A DNA stretch of 64,000 bases, from NCBI GenBank assembly GCA_947566645.1, contig CANOKL010000022.1, forward strand, positions 1-64,000, in the 5' to 3' direction. The notes beneath the pieces are model-generated. The model saw only the letters and a program-made list of their open reading frames with translations. It did no database searches and was not told the origin of the DNA. This DNA is from an uncultured Lachnospiraceae bacterium. Its GTDB lineage: Bacteria; Bacillota; Clostridia; Lachnospirales; Lachnospiraceae. The number at the start of each line of letters is the position of its first letter. Position 1 is the stretch's first letter. The translations under genes and the position numbers were made by a program. Below are positions 8,719 through 18,420 of this stretch, piece by piece.

Positions 8719-9687
8719 ATGATTAAAAAGAAAAATTCAATTTTATCATCTATTTCGGAATACGCCGTTCTCATAGGAATTGTTGTGGTATTCATTATAG
8801 GGATGTCGATTGCGTCGCCGTATTTCCTTACATTTACAAATATTACGAATATTATTCAGTATGTAAGTACATACGGAATTGTTTCCATCGGAATGCTTCT
8901 TGTAATCCTGACCGGAGGTATTAACCTGTCTGTTGGCGGTACGCTGGCAATCTCGGCTTATATAGGCTGTTCCCTGATGCTCAGGGGGTTTCCGTGGTAT
9001 GTTTCGGTACTTGTCTGTATTCTGACCGGAATGATGGTAGGACTGGTGAACGGCCTGGCTGTAACGAAGCTGAATATTCCGCCGCTGATTGCGACGCTTG
9101 CCGTCGAGCAGATTACCAGGGGCGTGCATCTGGGACTGGCGCAGGGCGCTCCGCTGACTGGATTTTCACAGACATACCTGAACATAGGAGCGAGTAAGTT
9201 TTTAAATCTGCCGATGGCAGTGTGGTGGACTCTGCTTTTGTATGTGATTTTCTTCATTATTCTGTATAAGACATGCTTCGGAAGAACTGTTTATGCAGTG
9301 GGAGGAAATCCTATGGCCACGAGAGTTTCCGGAATTAATAATCATAAGATTATCATTTTTGTGTATATACTGGCCGGAATCCTGTGTGCCATAGCAGGAA
9401 TTATTGTAACAGGACGCATGAATTCGGTTGCAGTATCCATTGCCAAAGGACTGGATACACGCTGCATTACATGCTGTGTGCTGGGAGGAGCCAGCGTTAC
9501 AAGAGGTGGAAAGGGTACGATTATCGGCTGTTTTCTTGGAGTTTTTATTATCGGACTATTGCAGAACAGCCTGGATCTGCTGGCAGTATCCTCTTACTGG
9601 CAGGAGTTTATTCAGGGTCTTGTACTTTTCCTTGCAGTTTCAGCAGACTTCTTCCGGACATTATTTGCGAGGAGAAAAAAGAAATGA
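8719..9687 (+). CDS. Sugar ABC transporter permease (RbsC type)
   Basis: 322-residue integral membrane protein with about nine hydrophobic segments. Family landmarks are present: the substrate-translocation block LVILTGGINLSVGG near residue 65 and, later, CCVLGGASVTRGGKGTIIG. It forms the homodimeric channel of the importer with the ATPase upstream. Its TGA overlaps the ATG of the aldolase gene by four bases (ATGA), showing translational coupling of import and metabolism. A lysine/arginine-rich C-terminus ends the protein in the cytoplasm. Confidence 0.93.
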   Translation: MIKKKNSILSSISEYAVLIGIVVVFIIGMSIASPYFLTFTNITNIIQYVSTYGIVSIGMLLVILTGGINLSVGGTLAISAYIGCSLMLRGFPWYVSVLVCILTGMMVGLVNGLAVTKLNIPPLIATLAVEQITRGVHLGLAQGAPLTGFSQTYLNIGASKFLNLPMAVWWTLLLYVIFFIILYKTCFGRTVYAVGGNPMATRVSGINNHKIIIFVYILAGILCAIAGIIVTGRMNSVAVSIAKGLDTRCITCCVLGGASVTRGGKGTIIGCFLGVFIIGLLQNSLDLLAVSSYWQEFIQGLVLFLAVSADFFRTLFARRKKK

Positions 9688-10520
9688 AGCTGGTTAATGG
9701 ATATGATATAATGGATTATGCCAGGAGGTATGGATATGTGCTTCCGGCGTTTAATACGACAAACCTTGAGATGACATATGCGATAGCGGAAGGACTGATG
9801 TCCGCGGGGCTCCCGGGGTATATCCAGATTTCGTCAAATAATCTGCGCCTTTCCTGTCCGGAGGTTATTGCGATGATTGCAAAGGATGCGGTGAAAAAAT
9901 CAGATACTCCGGTCAGCCTTCATCTGGATCACGGGAAGAGCTTTGAGGATGTAAAAGCATGTGTGGATGCAGGCTTTACATCCATTATGATAGATATGTC
10001 CCACCTTGCGTTTGAAGATAATGTGAGGGAATCAAAAAAAGCAGTGGAATATTGTCATTTCTACGGGATTCCGGTTGAAGTCGAGCTGGGAGCGCTCCGC
10101 GGAAAGGAAGAGGATGTTGTGAATGAGAGCGAGTGCAAGACAGATCCCGGTATGGTTGGACAATATATAGAAGATACAGGATGTGATCTTCTGGCGGTTT
10201 CTGTCGGCAATGTGCATGGCCTTTGTCTGAATCCGCAGATTGATATTCCGCTTCTTGCCAGGATCCACAAGGAGTCAAAAGTACCGCTTGTGCTTCACGG
10301 CGGTTCAGGGATTCCCAGGGAGGTGATCTGGGAGGCAAAGAAGCATGGACTGATTAAGATCAATTATGGGTCTGACCTTCGCAGAGAATTTATCCGTACC
10401 TTTGGCGAGGCATATGAAGCGGATCATAATGAGCATGATGTAATTCATCTGAGTATAGATGCGGTGAAAAATGTTGCAAATAAAGCGAAAGAGCTTGTTA
10501 TGATGATAAATGAACATTGA
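9684..10520 (+). CDS. Class II (zinc) ketose-bisphosphate aldolase family protein
   Basis: 278-residue FbaA/GatY/KbaY-type aldolase. The HLDHG motif gives catalytic Asp82 and zinc ligand His83; NVHG (His178) and LHGGSGIP (His205) supply the other zinc ligands and the phosphate site. A long in-frame extension upstream overlaps the permease gene and is not real; the ATG at 9684 overlaps the permease stop. Family enzymes cleave a ketose 1-phosphate or 1,6-bisphosphate to DHAP and an aldehyde. Here the likely substrate is the product of one of the two FGGY kinases. Which sugar phosphate it takes is unknown. Confidence 0.9.
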   Translation: MKLVNGYDIMDYARRYGYVLPAFNTTNLEMTYAIAEGLMSAGLPGYIQISSNNLRLSCPEVIAMIAKDAVKKSDTPVSLHLDHGKSFEDVKACVDAGFTSIMIDMSHLAFEDNVRESKKAVEYCHFYGIPVEVELGALRGKEEDVVNESECKTDPGMVGQYIEDTGCDLLAVSVGNVHGLCLNPQIDIPLLARIHKESKVPLVLHGGSGIPREVIWEAKKHGLIKINYGSDLRREFIRTFGEAYEADHNEHDVIHLSIDAVKNVANKAKELVMMINEH

Positions 10521-10590
10521 CTATAATTGTGAAGGTTGTGAACAGCTATGATGGATCTTATAACAAGGACTAATTGGCAGGTGGTTTTAG

Positions 10591-12087
10591 ATGGAACAGT
10601 TGTATCTGGGGATTGATCTTGGCACGTCGGCTATGAAAATAGTGCTAATTGACGAAGAAAGACGGATCCTGGCGAAAGACACAGAGGAATATGAATTGTC
10701 AGAGCCAGAGGAGGGATGGAGCGAGATCAATCAGGAACTTTGGTTTGACAGTATGGTCTGCGGCATACGAAAGATCATGGAGGGGCGGGACGCATCCAGA
10801 CTTCGCAGTATAGGATTTACCGGGCAGATGCATACTTTGATTGTCCTTGATAAGGAAGGCCGGTATATCCGGCCGGCCCTCATGTGGAACGACCTTCGGA
10901 CGACGGCGCTGATTCCTGAACTGAAGGAGAGAATGCTTTCTTTTAAAGAGGGAGAATATCTGTCACGTACGATCTCCACAGGGAGCCCGGCGGCTAATCT
11001 TTACTGGTTAAAGCGGTACGAGCCGGAGAACTTTACAAGAATCGGGAAGTTCCTGATTGGCTTTGACTATCTTACATACCGGCTGACCGGCTGTTACTGC
11101 ACAGATTACTGCGGAGCCTCGACTTCTTGCTTATATGAAAACAGAAGCCGCAGATGGTCGGCACAGATGCGTGATTATCTGGGGCTGCCTGAGACAGCGT
11201 ACCCGGAGATTCGCGGAAGCGCACAGACCGCCGGAACCCTTACAGAGGAAATGGCAGAGCTTCTGGGGCTCTCAAAGGATGTTGCGGTGCTGGTCGGAAC
11301 CGGCGACAATCCTGCCAGTGCAATCTCTACAGGCTGCCTTGGCAATGGTTATCCGGTCATTTCGCTGGGGACGTCCGGGGTGCTGATTATCCCGGATGCG
11401 CCAGACGAGAGTAATAAGTATGGCAAGAAAATCCTGTTTTCCTTCGATGACAAGGCGTTTTTTAATCTGGTGCAGGGAGCCGTACAGTCCAATGGAAGCA
11501 CCGTGGCCTGGTGGACACAGAAGATCATGGGGAGTTCGGATTTTTCGTGTATTGACCAGGCGATTGACCTGGAGAAAGAGAAAAAAAACAGGGTGGTTTT
11601 CTATCCGCATATTACGGGAGATAAAACTCTGTATGGAGATCCGACTTTGAAAGGAGCTTTTATTGGGCTCAGTGTGAATAGTGAATGTGATGACTTGCTG
11701 TATTCTGTACTGGAGGGGCTTTGCTTTGGCTTCCGGGAGCTTTCAGAGAAAATGTGCCTGGAGGTTCGTGAGGATGGCTGTGTAAAGGTAGTCGGCGGGG
11801 GCGCCAGAAGCAGAGTCTGGATGCAGACGCTGGCAAATGTTCTGAATCGTCCGGTCGAGCAGATGGACGGGATGATAGGAGCCGCATTCGGGGTGGCGCT
11901 TCTTGCCGCATACCGGGATGGCGGCGGTACCAATTACGGAAAGGCTGCTGAGAAAACAGTAAGCGTCAGGAGGCGGTTTGTGCCTGAGCCTGAGATGGTA
12001 GAGATCTGCGACCGGAAATATCAGGTTTATAAAAGAATGCATGACGGCTTGAAATATATAACAGACGGGGAGCCGGTTGTTTCCTGA
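10591..12087 (+). CDS. FGGY-family kinase, xylulokinase-like
   Basis: 498 residues. The N-terminal phosphate motif LGIDLGTSAMK, then GFTGQMHTLIVLD and ALMWNDLRT, match the xylulokinase pattern (GQMHG, WND); Asp235-type catalytic region GTGDNPASAI and the adenosine segment VKVVGGGARSRVWMQ complete the fold. It lies 70 bp after the aldolase, with AGGTGG before the ATG, and is the last gene of the operon; a terminator follows at once. It differs clearly from the minus-strand FGGY kinase at 1155, so the locus encodes two kinases with probably different substrates. The xylulokinase assignment is by motif resemblance only. Confidence 0.85.
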   Translation: MEQLYLGIDLGTSAMKIVLIDEERRILAKDTEEYELSEPEEGWSEINQELWFDSMVCGIRKIMEGRDASRLRSIGFTGQMHTLIVLDKEGRYIRPALMWNDLRTTALIPELKERMLSFKEGEYLSRTISTGSPAANLYWLKRYEPENFTRIGKFLIGFDYLTYRLTGCYCTDYCGASTSCLYENRSRRWSAQMRDYLGLPETAYPEIRGSAQTAGTLTEEMAELLGLSKDVAVLVGTGDNPASAISTGCLGNGYPVISLGTSGVLIIPDAPDESNKYGKKILFSFDDKAFFNLVQGAVQSNGSTVAWWTQKIMGSSDFSCIDQAIDLEKEKKNRVVFYPHITGDKTLYGDPTLKGAFIGLSVNSECDDLLYSVLEGLCFGFRELSEKMCLEVREDGCVKVVGGGARSRVWMQTLANVLNRPVEQMDGMIGAAFGVALLAAYRDGGGTNYGKAAEKTVSVRRRFVPEPEMVEICDRKYQVYKRMHDGLKYITDGEPVVS

Positions 12088-12094
12088 AAAATGA

Positions 12095-12122
12095 GAATGT
12101 GCTTTTGCACATTCTTTATTTC
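12095..12122 (+). terminator. Rho-independent terminator of the sugar operon
   Basis: GAATGTGC-TTTT-GCACATTC, a perfect 8-bp stem, followed by TTTATTTC. It begins seven bases after the kinase stop codon. Confidence 0.85.
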
Positions 12123-12160
12123 TTTATTGATGCATTTACTGCTATGTTCATGGGACTTTT

Positions 12161-12197
12161 GTTACTACGAGCAGTCTTCCGGGACGTGGATCGTAAC
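12161..12197 (+). ncRNA. Unassigned stem-loop motif, copy A
   Basis: A GTTAC/GTAAC outer stem, an asymmetric inner loop (TACGAG opposite GTGGA) and an inner stem AGTC/GAC around TTCCG. The same layout occurs at 29453 and 53174 with compensating changes in the inner stem. It lies between the operon terminator (12122) and a TATACT -10 element (12259) of the histidine-kinase gene. Whether it is transcribed is unknown. The 12088-12331 gap otherwise holds no gene. Confidence 0.45.
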
Positions 12198-12331
12198 GGC
12201 CTTTATAAAAAATAAGAAATATTCGTTTGAATTTATAGTTTTTTTTCGAAAAATATTGTATACTGAATTGAAGGCAAAAGAAAATGCAGGTATATTTTTT
12301 GAATAGAGAGGAATAAGGAGTCATCTACATA

Positions 12332-14872
12332 ATGTTTAAGAAGACAAAGAAGTTTTTATGGACGAGTTTTGTCAGCCTGATTATATTATGTATTATTATA
12401 TTTGTCTGGCTGGGGAATTTTATGAGCAGGAAAAGCGAGGAGGCAATCAGCGAGATCGGAAAGATCTACATGTCCGAGATGAATAAGCAGCTTGAGGAGA
12501 AGTTTAAGGCTGTTACAGAGCTGCGGATTGAGCAGATTGAAGGGATTGTGAGAAGGACGCCTCCAGAGGAGTCAGACTATGGCAAAAAACTGTTAGAGGA
12601 GCTTTCTTTAAGTGCGAGTGTAAGGGACTTTTCCTTTTTGGGGCTGTACTCTGAGGATGGAGAATGTGAGACGATCTATGGGGAAGATGTGGAGTATCTT
12701 TCCCAGGAGGAGTTCAAGACAGTTCTTAAGGATGACAGCCAGAAGATTACGAGCGGGATGTCAGCCTCAGGGGAGAAGCTTCTTCTTCTGGGAGTCAACG
12801 CAGGATACCCGATGAAAAACGGGAAGAAGAGTGTCGCGCTGATTGCAGGCACTCCCATGAAATATCTGGAACAGGCGCTTGTCCTGGAGGAAGAGGGGAA
12901 TATGGTCTATTCCCATATTGTCAGGGCGGACGGCGGATATGTGGTAAGAAGCGGAGAAAGCTATCAGGATAATTACTTTAACCGGATAAAGGAGACGATC
13001 AGCAAATACAGAGGGAAGACGCCGGAAGGCTATGCGAGTGAACTGGAACAGGCGATGTCTGAAAAGAAGGACTATTCCACATTGATCATGGTGGACGGTG
13101 TCCACCATCACCTGTACTGTTCATCGCTTCCGGGAGCGAGGTGGTATCTGATATCAATCATGCCGTACGGAGTACTGGATGATGCGATTGACCACCTGAA
13201 CGACCAGCGTCAGTTTACAATGCTTGGCGCGTGCGGGGTGATTCTTGCCGCTGTTCTGATTATATTTGTAAAATATTTCAGAATGTCACAGCAGCAGCTC
13301 AGGCAGCTGGAGAAGGCTGAGAGGGAGGCAATCAGTGCGAACAAGGCGAAGAGTGAGTTCCTCTCGAATATGAGTCACGACATCCGGACGCCGATGAATG
13401 GAATTGTCGGAATGACCTCAATTGCTATGGCGAATTTTGAAGATCCGCTCAGGGTGCAGGACTGCCTGAAAAAAATCAGTATGTCAAGCAGGCATCTCCT
13501 TGGCCTGATTAATGATGTGCTGGATATGTCTAAGATTGAGAGTGGGAAATTATCCCTGAATCTGGATCTGGTATCCCTGCGGGACGCCATGGAAAGCCTT
13601 GTGAATATTGTGCAGCCGCAGATTAAGGAGAGAGGGCAGCACTTTGACATATTTATCCAGAAGATTGAGACTGAGGAGGTCTGCTGCGACGGCGTGCGTC
13701 TGAACCAGATCCTGCTTAATCTTCTTTCCAATGCGGTGAAATTCACGCCGGCAGAGGGGCGGATCAATGTATATCTGAATCAGGAGGCTTCGCCCAGAGG
13801 AGAGAAGTATGTAAGATGTCATTTCCGTGTAAAGGATAATGGAATTGGAATGTCAGAGGAATTCCAGGAAAAGCTGTTTGATTCATTTTCCAGAGAGGAT
13901 TCAAAGGTACAGAAGATCGAGGGAACCGGCCTTGGAATGGCGATTACAAAGTATATTGTGGATATGATGGAAGGTACCATCGAGGTGGAGAGTTCACCTG
14001 GAATGGGGACGGAATTCCATGTTGTTCTGGATCTTGAGAAGGCGGATGTTCAGGGAGAGGATATGATACTTCCGCCCTGGCATATGCTGGTTGTAGATAA
14101 TAATGAAGATCTCTGCAGGAGTGCGGTTGAGGCGCTGAAAGATATCGGAGTGACTGCGGACTGGGTTCAGAGCGGGCGCGAGGCGATTGCAAAGGTTGAG
14201 GAGCGTCATAAGCGGCATGATGATTACCAGGTGGTGCTTCTGGACTGGAAGATGCCGGATATGGATGGGCTGCATACGACGAGAGAGATCAGGAGAATTA
14301 CAGGGGAAGGCGTTCCGATTCTTATCATTTCCGCTTATGACTGGAGTGATATTGAGGAAGAGGCCCTTGCAGCGGGGGCACAGGGATTTATATCAAAGCC
14401 TCTGTTCAAATCGAATCTTTATGTAGGCCTTAGCCGCTGTATAAAGGGTGTTGAAGCATCGGAGGAGCACAAAGAAGAAAAGGCGCATGATTTTACCGGG
14501 TGCAAGGTTCTTCTGGCGGAGGATAATGAGCTTAACTGGGAGATTGCGCAGGATATTCTCAGCGAGGTCGGGTTTGATGTGGAATGGGCCGAGAACGGTC
14601 AGATCTGTGTGGAGAAGTTCAGCCAGGCAGAGGAGGGCTACTACGATGTGGTTCTTATGGATATCAGAATGCCTGTTATGAATGGATATGAGGCATCAAG
14701 AGCGATTCGTGCACTTCCGCGCCGGGATGCAGATGTTCCGATTATTGCCATGACAGCAGACGCGTTTGCGGAGGATATACAGAGGAGCCAGGAGAGCGGC
14801 ATGAATGCACATATTGCGAAGCCAATTGACATAGGAAAGCTCATGTCTACTCTGAAGAAGCACTTGAAATAA
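12332..14872 (+). CDS. Hybrid sensor histidine kinase with two receiver domains
   Basis: 846 residues. A membrane segment near residues 10-30 and another near 290-310 enclose an extracytoplasmic sensor region of about 260 residues, probably dCache-like. The kinase core follows: HisKA motif NMSHDIRTPMNG with phospho-acceptor His349, N-box NQILLNLLSNAVKFT, G-boxes NGIGMS and GTGLGMA. Two receivers follow: REC1 with VLLDWKMPDMDG (Asp638) and REC2 with VVLMDIRMPVMNG (Asp777). No DNA-binding output is attached, so the signal must pass to an unknown partner. It shares the double-receiver layout and the YDWSDIEEEA block with the interrupted kinase at 60285. DUF3810 follows 17 bp downstream. Confidence 0.93.
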   Translation: MFKKTKKFLWTSFVSLIILCIIIFVWLGNFMSRKSEEAISEIGKIYMSEMNKQLEEKFKAVTELRIEQIEGIVRRTPPEESDYGKKLLEELSLSASVRDFSFLGLYSEDGECETIYGEDVEYLSQEEFKTVLKDDSQKITSGMSASGEKLLLLGVNAGYPMKNGKKSVALIAGTPMKYLEQALVLEEEGNMVYSHIVRADGGYVVRSGESYQDNYFNRIKETISKYRGKTPEGYASELEQAMSEKKDYSTLIMVDGVHHHLYCSSLPGARWYLISIMPYGVLDDAIDHLNDQRQFTMLGACGVILAAVLIIFVKYFRMSQQQLRQLEKAEREAISANKAKSEFLSNMSHDIRTPMNGIVGMTSIAMANFEDPLRVQDCLKKISMSSRHLLGLINDVLDMSKIESGKLSLNLDLVSLRDAMESLVNIVQPQIKERGQHFDIFIQKIETEEVCCDGVRLNQILLNLLSNAVKFTPAEGRINVYLNQEASPRGEKYVRCHFRVKDNGIGMSEEFQEKLFDSFSREDSKVQKIEGTGLGMAITKYIVDMMEGTIEVESSPGMGTEFHVVLDLEKADVQGEDMILPPWHMLVVDNNEDLCRSAVEALKDIGVTADWVQSGREAIAKVEERHKRHDDYQVVLLDWKMPDMDGLHTTREIRRITGEGVPILIISAYDWSDIEEEALAAGAQGFISKPLFKSNLYVGLSRCIKGVEASEEHKEEKAHDFTGCKVLLAEDNELNWEIAQDILSEVGFDVEWAENGQICVEKFSQAEEGYYDVVLMDIRMPVMNGYEASRAIRALPRRDADVPIIAMTADAFAEDIQRSQESGMNAHIAKPIDIGKLMSTLKKHLK

Positions 14873-14889
14873 ATGATTAAGGATAGACT

Positions 14890-16029
14890 ATGAAGAATAA
14901 GAATTATCAAAAGGAAAATGAAAGGAAGAGAATAACCGGCTGCATATTACTGGCAGCCGGTTTTGCGCTTCTCGCGGCTTCCAGAATATCCCATACATTT
15001 GCCCAGTGGTATAGTACACACATCTATCCATTGTGGGTGGGGAGTATTGGAAGGATTGCAGGGATACTGCCGGTTTCTCTGTCAGAACTCCTGCTGTATG
15101 TGCTCCTGCTATGGATCATTCTCACAACAGCAATCCAGATCAACCGCCTGGTCAGGCGCAAAGAAGAGAAGGAGAAGCTTAAAAGCTGGCTCTGGAGCCT
15201 GTTTCTTGCGGCGGCAGTCTTATTTTTCCTCTACCAGATGAACTGCGGAGTGAATTACTACAGAGAATCCTTTTCAGAAAGCTCGGGAATTTATCTATAC
15301 GAATATTCGGCGGCGGAACTTGAGGAAATATGCCAGTGGCTTACAGACGAAGTGAATGCACTGTGCAGCGGGGTGGAGCGGGATGACAGAGGAGTTATGA
15401 CCCTCGCTTCTGATACAGGAGAACGGGCCGTAAGCGCTATGCAGGAACTCGGCAGCATCTATACTGAGCTGGAAGGATACTACCCTGAACCAAAAGGCCT
15501 CCTGGCATCATGGATCCTTGCAGTCCAGAACCTGTCAGGAATCTATTCACCATTTACCATAGAAGCGAATTATAACAGCACAATGGCAGACTACAATATC
15601 CCGTTTACCATGTGCCACGAGCTGTCACATCTTCGCGGATTCATGCAGGAGCAGGAAGCAAACTTCATCGCATTCCTGGCCTGCATATCATCAGACGACC
15701 AGGAGTTTCGCTACAGCGGGAATCTGTTGGGGTGGATCTATTGCATGAATGTGCTCCGCAGAGTCGATTATGACGCATGGGAGGCAATCCGGGCACAGTT
15801 GTCCCAGGAGGCTGAGTCTGACCTTCAGGCAAACCGGGAATACTGGTCAAAATACGACGGTGCTATAGCAGAAGTATCAAATAAAATAAATGACACTTAC
15901 TTAAAAGCCAATGGACAGACAGAAGGGGTTAAAAGTTATAACAGGATGGTGGACCTGATCGTCAATTGGGGACGGGGTAAAATTAAAAATACCCCGTCCC
16001 CAACTCAGTCTGGGACGGGGCATTTTTAA
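14890..16029 (+). CDS. DUF3810 family membrane protein, putative zinc peptidase
   Basis: 379 residues with three N-terminal hydrophobic segments (about residues 15-32, 60-85 and 100-115), then an extracytoplasmic part carrying MCHELSHLRGFMQEQEANF. The HELSH sequence matches the HExxH zinc-peptidase motif, with a downstream Glu (QEQEANF) as a possible third ligand; activity is unproven. It follows the hybrid kinase closely and is likely cotranscribed. The last 22 residues (from about VNWGRGK) are encoded by a GGGGACGGGG repeat, which also supplies the stop codon. That tail is probably not ancestral. The gene converges with topB and overlaps it by four bases. Confidence 0.8.
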   Translation: MKNKNYQKENERKRITGCILLAAGFALLAASRISHTFAQWYSTHIYPLWVGSIGRIAGILPVSLSELLLYVLLLWIILTTAIQINRLVRRKEEKEKLKSWLWSLFLAAAVLFFLYQMNCGVNYYRESFSESSGIYLYEYSAAELEEICQWLTDEVNALCSGVERDDRGVMTLASDTGERAVSAMQELGSIYTELEGYYPEPKGLLASWILAVQNLSGIYSPFTIEANYNSTMADYNIPFTMCHELSHLRGFMQEQEANFIAFLACISSDDQEFRYSGNLLGWIYCMNVLRRVDYDAWEAIRAQLSQEAESDLQANREYWSKYDGAIAEVSNKINDTYLKANGQTEGVKSYNRMVDLIVNWGRGKIKNTPSPTQSGTGHF

Positions 16030-16044
16030 TTTTCCCCCGTCCCC
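15968..16044. repeat. GGGGACGGGG hairpin repeat, double copy (DUF3810/topB junction)
   Basis: Hairpin 1 (15968-16001) has 10-bp arms GGGGACGGGG/CCCCGTCCCC around an AT-rich 14-nt loop; hairpin 2 (16012-16044) is a near copy, separated by AACTCAGTCT. Both converging genes end inside it. It probably acts as a two-way terminator. Confidence 0.85.
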
Positions 16045-18236
16045 AATTGGATTCCCGCCAGTGCATCTGCAAATGAAGTGTTTACAGATTCATTTTTTTG
16101 TTTCTTGAGATAGTTTTGTACATCTTTTTTTGAGACGCCGGCCCCTTCCTTCTGCCGCCGGGCTTTGAATGCGGACATTTTTTCTTTATACCCGCATGTG
16201 CAGACAAATGTTTCTTCGCTGCCTTTTTTTATGATCTCCATTTTTTTGTGGCAGTTGGGGCATCTGGCGTTGCTTAGGCGGGCGATGGTTTCACGATATC
16301 CGCATTCCCGGTCCTGGCAGACGAGGAGACGGGAGTTTTTTCCGTTTACGGCGAGCATCCGCTTCTGGCAGCGGGGACATCTGGCGTTGGTCAGATTGTC
16401 GTGGCGGAAGGTTCCTTCGGCGGTGCGGATTTCGTGAATCAGTTCTTCTGTGTAGGTCTCTATCTCCTGGATGAAATGGTCTTTCTTTTGTTTTCCCTTT
16501 GCAATGTCGGACAGCTTCATCTCCCATGCAGCGGTGAGTTCTGGCTTTTTTAGGTCCTCTGGGACAAGTTCCAGAAGCTGTTTTCCTTTTGAAGTGATAG
16601 AGATCTCGTTTCCTTTCTTTTCTATAAGAAAGGAGTGAAAGAGTTTTTCTATGATGTCTGCCCTGGTGGCAACGGTTCCAAGGCCTCCGGTTTCGCCGAG
16701 TGTTTTCCGTGCACGGGCATCAGAGGATTCCATGTATTTTACAGGATTTTCCATTGCGGACAGGAGGGTGGCTTCGGTGAATCTTGCGGGCGGTTTTGTC
16801 CGGCCGGAGGTTACTTCTGTCCCGGAGACAGGGAGTGTACTGCCTTTCTTTAGCAGGGGGAGGGGCTGGTCCCCGGTGGAAAGCTCTTCTTCCGCGTCCT
16901 CTTCACTGTCATTCCATGTATCGTATAAGCGGTGCCATCCGGCAGAGGTAATGATTTTCCCCTTTGCAATGAAGGTCTGACCGCAGGCGGAGGCTTTCAT
17001 GGTTGTCTGTTCATATTCAAAGGGCGGGTAGAGGACGCTGATAAACCTGCGTACAACAAGATCGTAGATCTTCCGCTCTTCGTTTGTCATATGATCCAGA
17101 CGTACGTATTCTTCGGTCGGGATAATTGCGTGATGGTCACTGACCTTGCTGTCATCTACAAAGGATTTCCCTGTGCGCAGGGGCTCCCGAAGCAAAGGTG
17201 CAATGAACTGCTTATATGGCCCGATACAGCATGCCCTCAGACGTTCCTTGATCGTGGGGACAATGTCCCTGCCGATGTAGCGGGAATCTGTGCGGGGATA
17301 AGTCAGCACCTTGTGATTCTCATACAGGCGCTGCATAATATTCAGTGTTTCCTTGGCCGAGTAACCAAAGCGGCGGTTCGCGTCACGCTGCAGCTCGGTC
17401 AGGTCATAGAGTCCCGGTGAAAATGTTTTCTTTGATGAAGTGTGTACTTCGCCCAGATGCAGAGATGCTTTCCGTATCTTCTGCTCAAGCCCTGTTATAA
17501 ATTCCTTCTGAAAAGAGCGTGGACTTCCGCTTTTTTCATGCTGCCAGGTCCAGGAGGCACGGGAGGCGCCGGAACCGGTAGTGCACCTGAGGCCATAGTA
17601 ATCCTCAGGCTTAAAATTCCGGATCTCGTCCTCGCGGCGTGCAATAATAGACAGGGTCGGCGTCTGGACCCTGCCGCAGGAGAGTTGTGCATTATACTTA
17701 CAGGTCAGGGCGCGTGTTGCATTGATTCCAACCAGCCAGTCGGCCTGTGCCCTCGCGCCTGCAGCGTAATACAGGTCATTATACTGGCGTCCATCCTTCA
17801 GATGGTCAAAGCCTTCGCGGATTGCCTTGTCGGTCACTGAGGATATCCACAGCCGTCTGATGGGCTTGCGGCAGCCGGATTTATCAAGAATCCACCGGGC
17901 AACCAGTTCGCCCTCTCTTCCGGCATCTGTGGCAATGATAATGCAGTCCACATCCTTGCGGAAGAGTTGGGATTTTACATGGTTATACTGGGAAGAAGTC
18001 TGTCTGATGACAACCAGTTCCCATTTCTCCGGAACCATGGGGAGATCGGCCATGTTCCACTCTTTGAATTTTTTGTCATAGCCCTCCGGGTCGGCCAGAG
18101 TCACGAGATGCCCGAGTGCCCAGGTCACAATGTACTGGCTGCCCTCAATCGCGCCGGGAAGATTTTTACTGCATTTTAAAACACGCGCAATGTCTCGCGC
18201 TACAGAAGGTTTTTCTGCTAATACTAGTGATTTCAT
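16026..18236 (-). CDS. topB: DNA topoisomerase III
   Basis: 736-residue type IA topoisomerase. The N-terminal TOPRIM domain begins KSLVLAEKPSVARDIA and contains IIATDAGREGE. The active-site region is LTYPRTDSRYIG, with the Tyr near residue 310, and the strand-gate domain GETGGLGTVATRADIIEKL follows. Two C-terminal zinc ribbons (CPRC...CQDRECGY and CPNC...CTCGY) then precede the tail. It passes single DNA strands to relax or decatenate DNA. Start at ATG 18236, preceded by AAAAGGAAAACT; a more upstream ATG (18263) lacks a ribosome site. The last residues LGTGEN and the stop lie in a dispersed hairpin repeat. Chromosomal TopB, TraE-like plasmid versions and similar copies are hard to separate; no conjugation gene is nearby. 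Confidence 0.93.
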   Translation of the reverse strand: MKSLVLAEKPSVARDIARVLKCSKNLPGAIEGSQYIVTWALGHLVTLADPEGYDKKFKEWNMADLPMVPEKWELVVIRQTSSQYNHVKSQLFRKDVDCIIIATDAGREGELVARWILDKSGCRKPIRRLWISSVTDKAIREGFDHLKDGRQYNDLYYAAGARAQADWLVGINATRALTCKYNAQLSCGRVQTPTLSIIARREDEIRNFKPEDYYGLRCTTGSGASRASWTWQHEKSGSPRSFQKEFITGLEQKIRKASLHLGEVHTSSKKTFSPGLYDLTELQRDANRRFGYSAKETLNIMQRLYENHKVLTYPRTDSRYIGRDIVPTIKERLRACCIGPYKQFIAPLLREPLRTGKSFVDDSKVSDHHAIIPTEEYVRLDHMTNEERKIYDLVVRRFISVLYPPFEYEQTTMKASACGQTFIAKGKIITSAGWHRLYDTWNDSEEDAEEELSTGDQPLPLLKKGSTLPVSGTEVTSGRTKPPARFTEATLLSAMENPVKYMESSDARARKTLGETGGLGTVATRADIIEKLFHSFLIEKKGNEISITSKGKQLLELVPEDLKKPELTAAWEMKLSDIAKGKQKKDHFIQEIETYTEELIHEIRTAEGTFRHDNLTNARCPRCQKRMLAVNGKNSRLLVCQDRECGYRETIARLSNARCPNCHKKMEIIKKGSEETFVCTCGYKEKMSAFKARRQKEGAGVSKKDVQNYLKKQKNESVNTSFADALAGIQLGTGEN

Positions 18237-18354
18237 AGTTTTCCTTTTTCCTATTCCTTTCATATTATGATTATCATAGCCTTCTTAATAAAATCTGTCA
18301 ATTGTGAAAAATATTTAAACTTCGAGAATAAAGGTAGAATTCTCTATTTGTTTG

Positions 18355-18363
18355 TGCTATAAT
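18355..18363 (+). promoter_or_regulatory. Extended -10 promoter of the peptidoglycan hydrolase gene
   Basis: TGCTATAAT is a perfect -10 hexamer with the TGn extension, 57 bp before the ATG; no good -35 at 17 bp, as is usual for extended -10 promoters. Confidence 0.55.
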
Positions 18364-18420
18364 AATAAGCTGTAGAAAGTATTGACGAAACAGTGAATGA
18401 CGGGAAGGAAATGATTAATA

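Noticed and set aside
12091-12306. 71-residue hydrophobic frame after the xylulokinase-like gene
   Set aside because: It runs through the operon terminator and the structured motif at 12161; no ribosome site.
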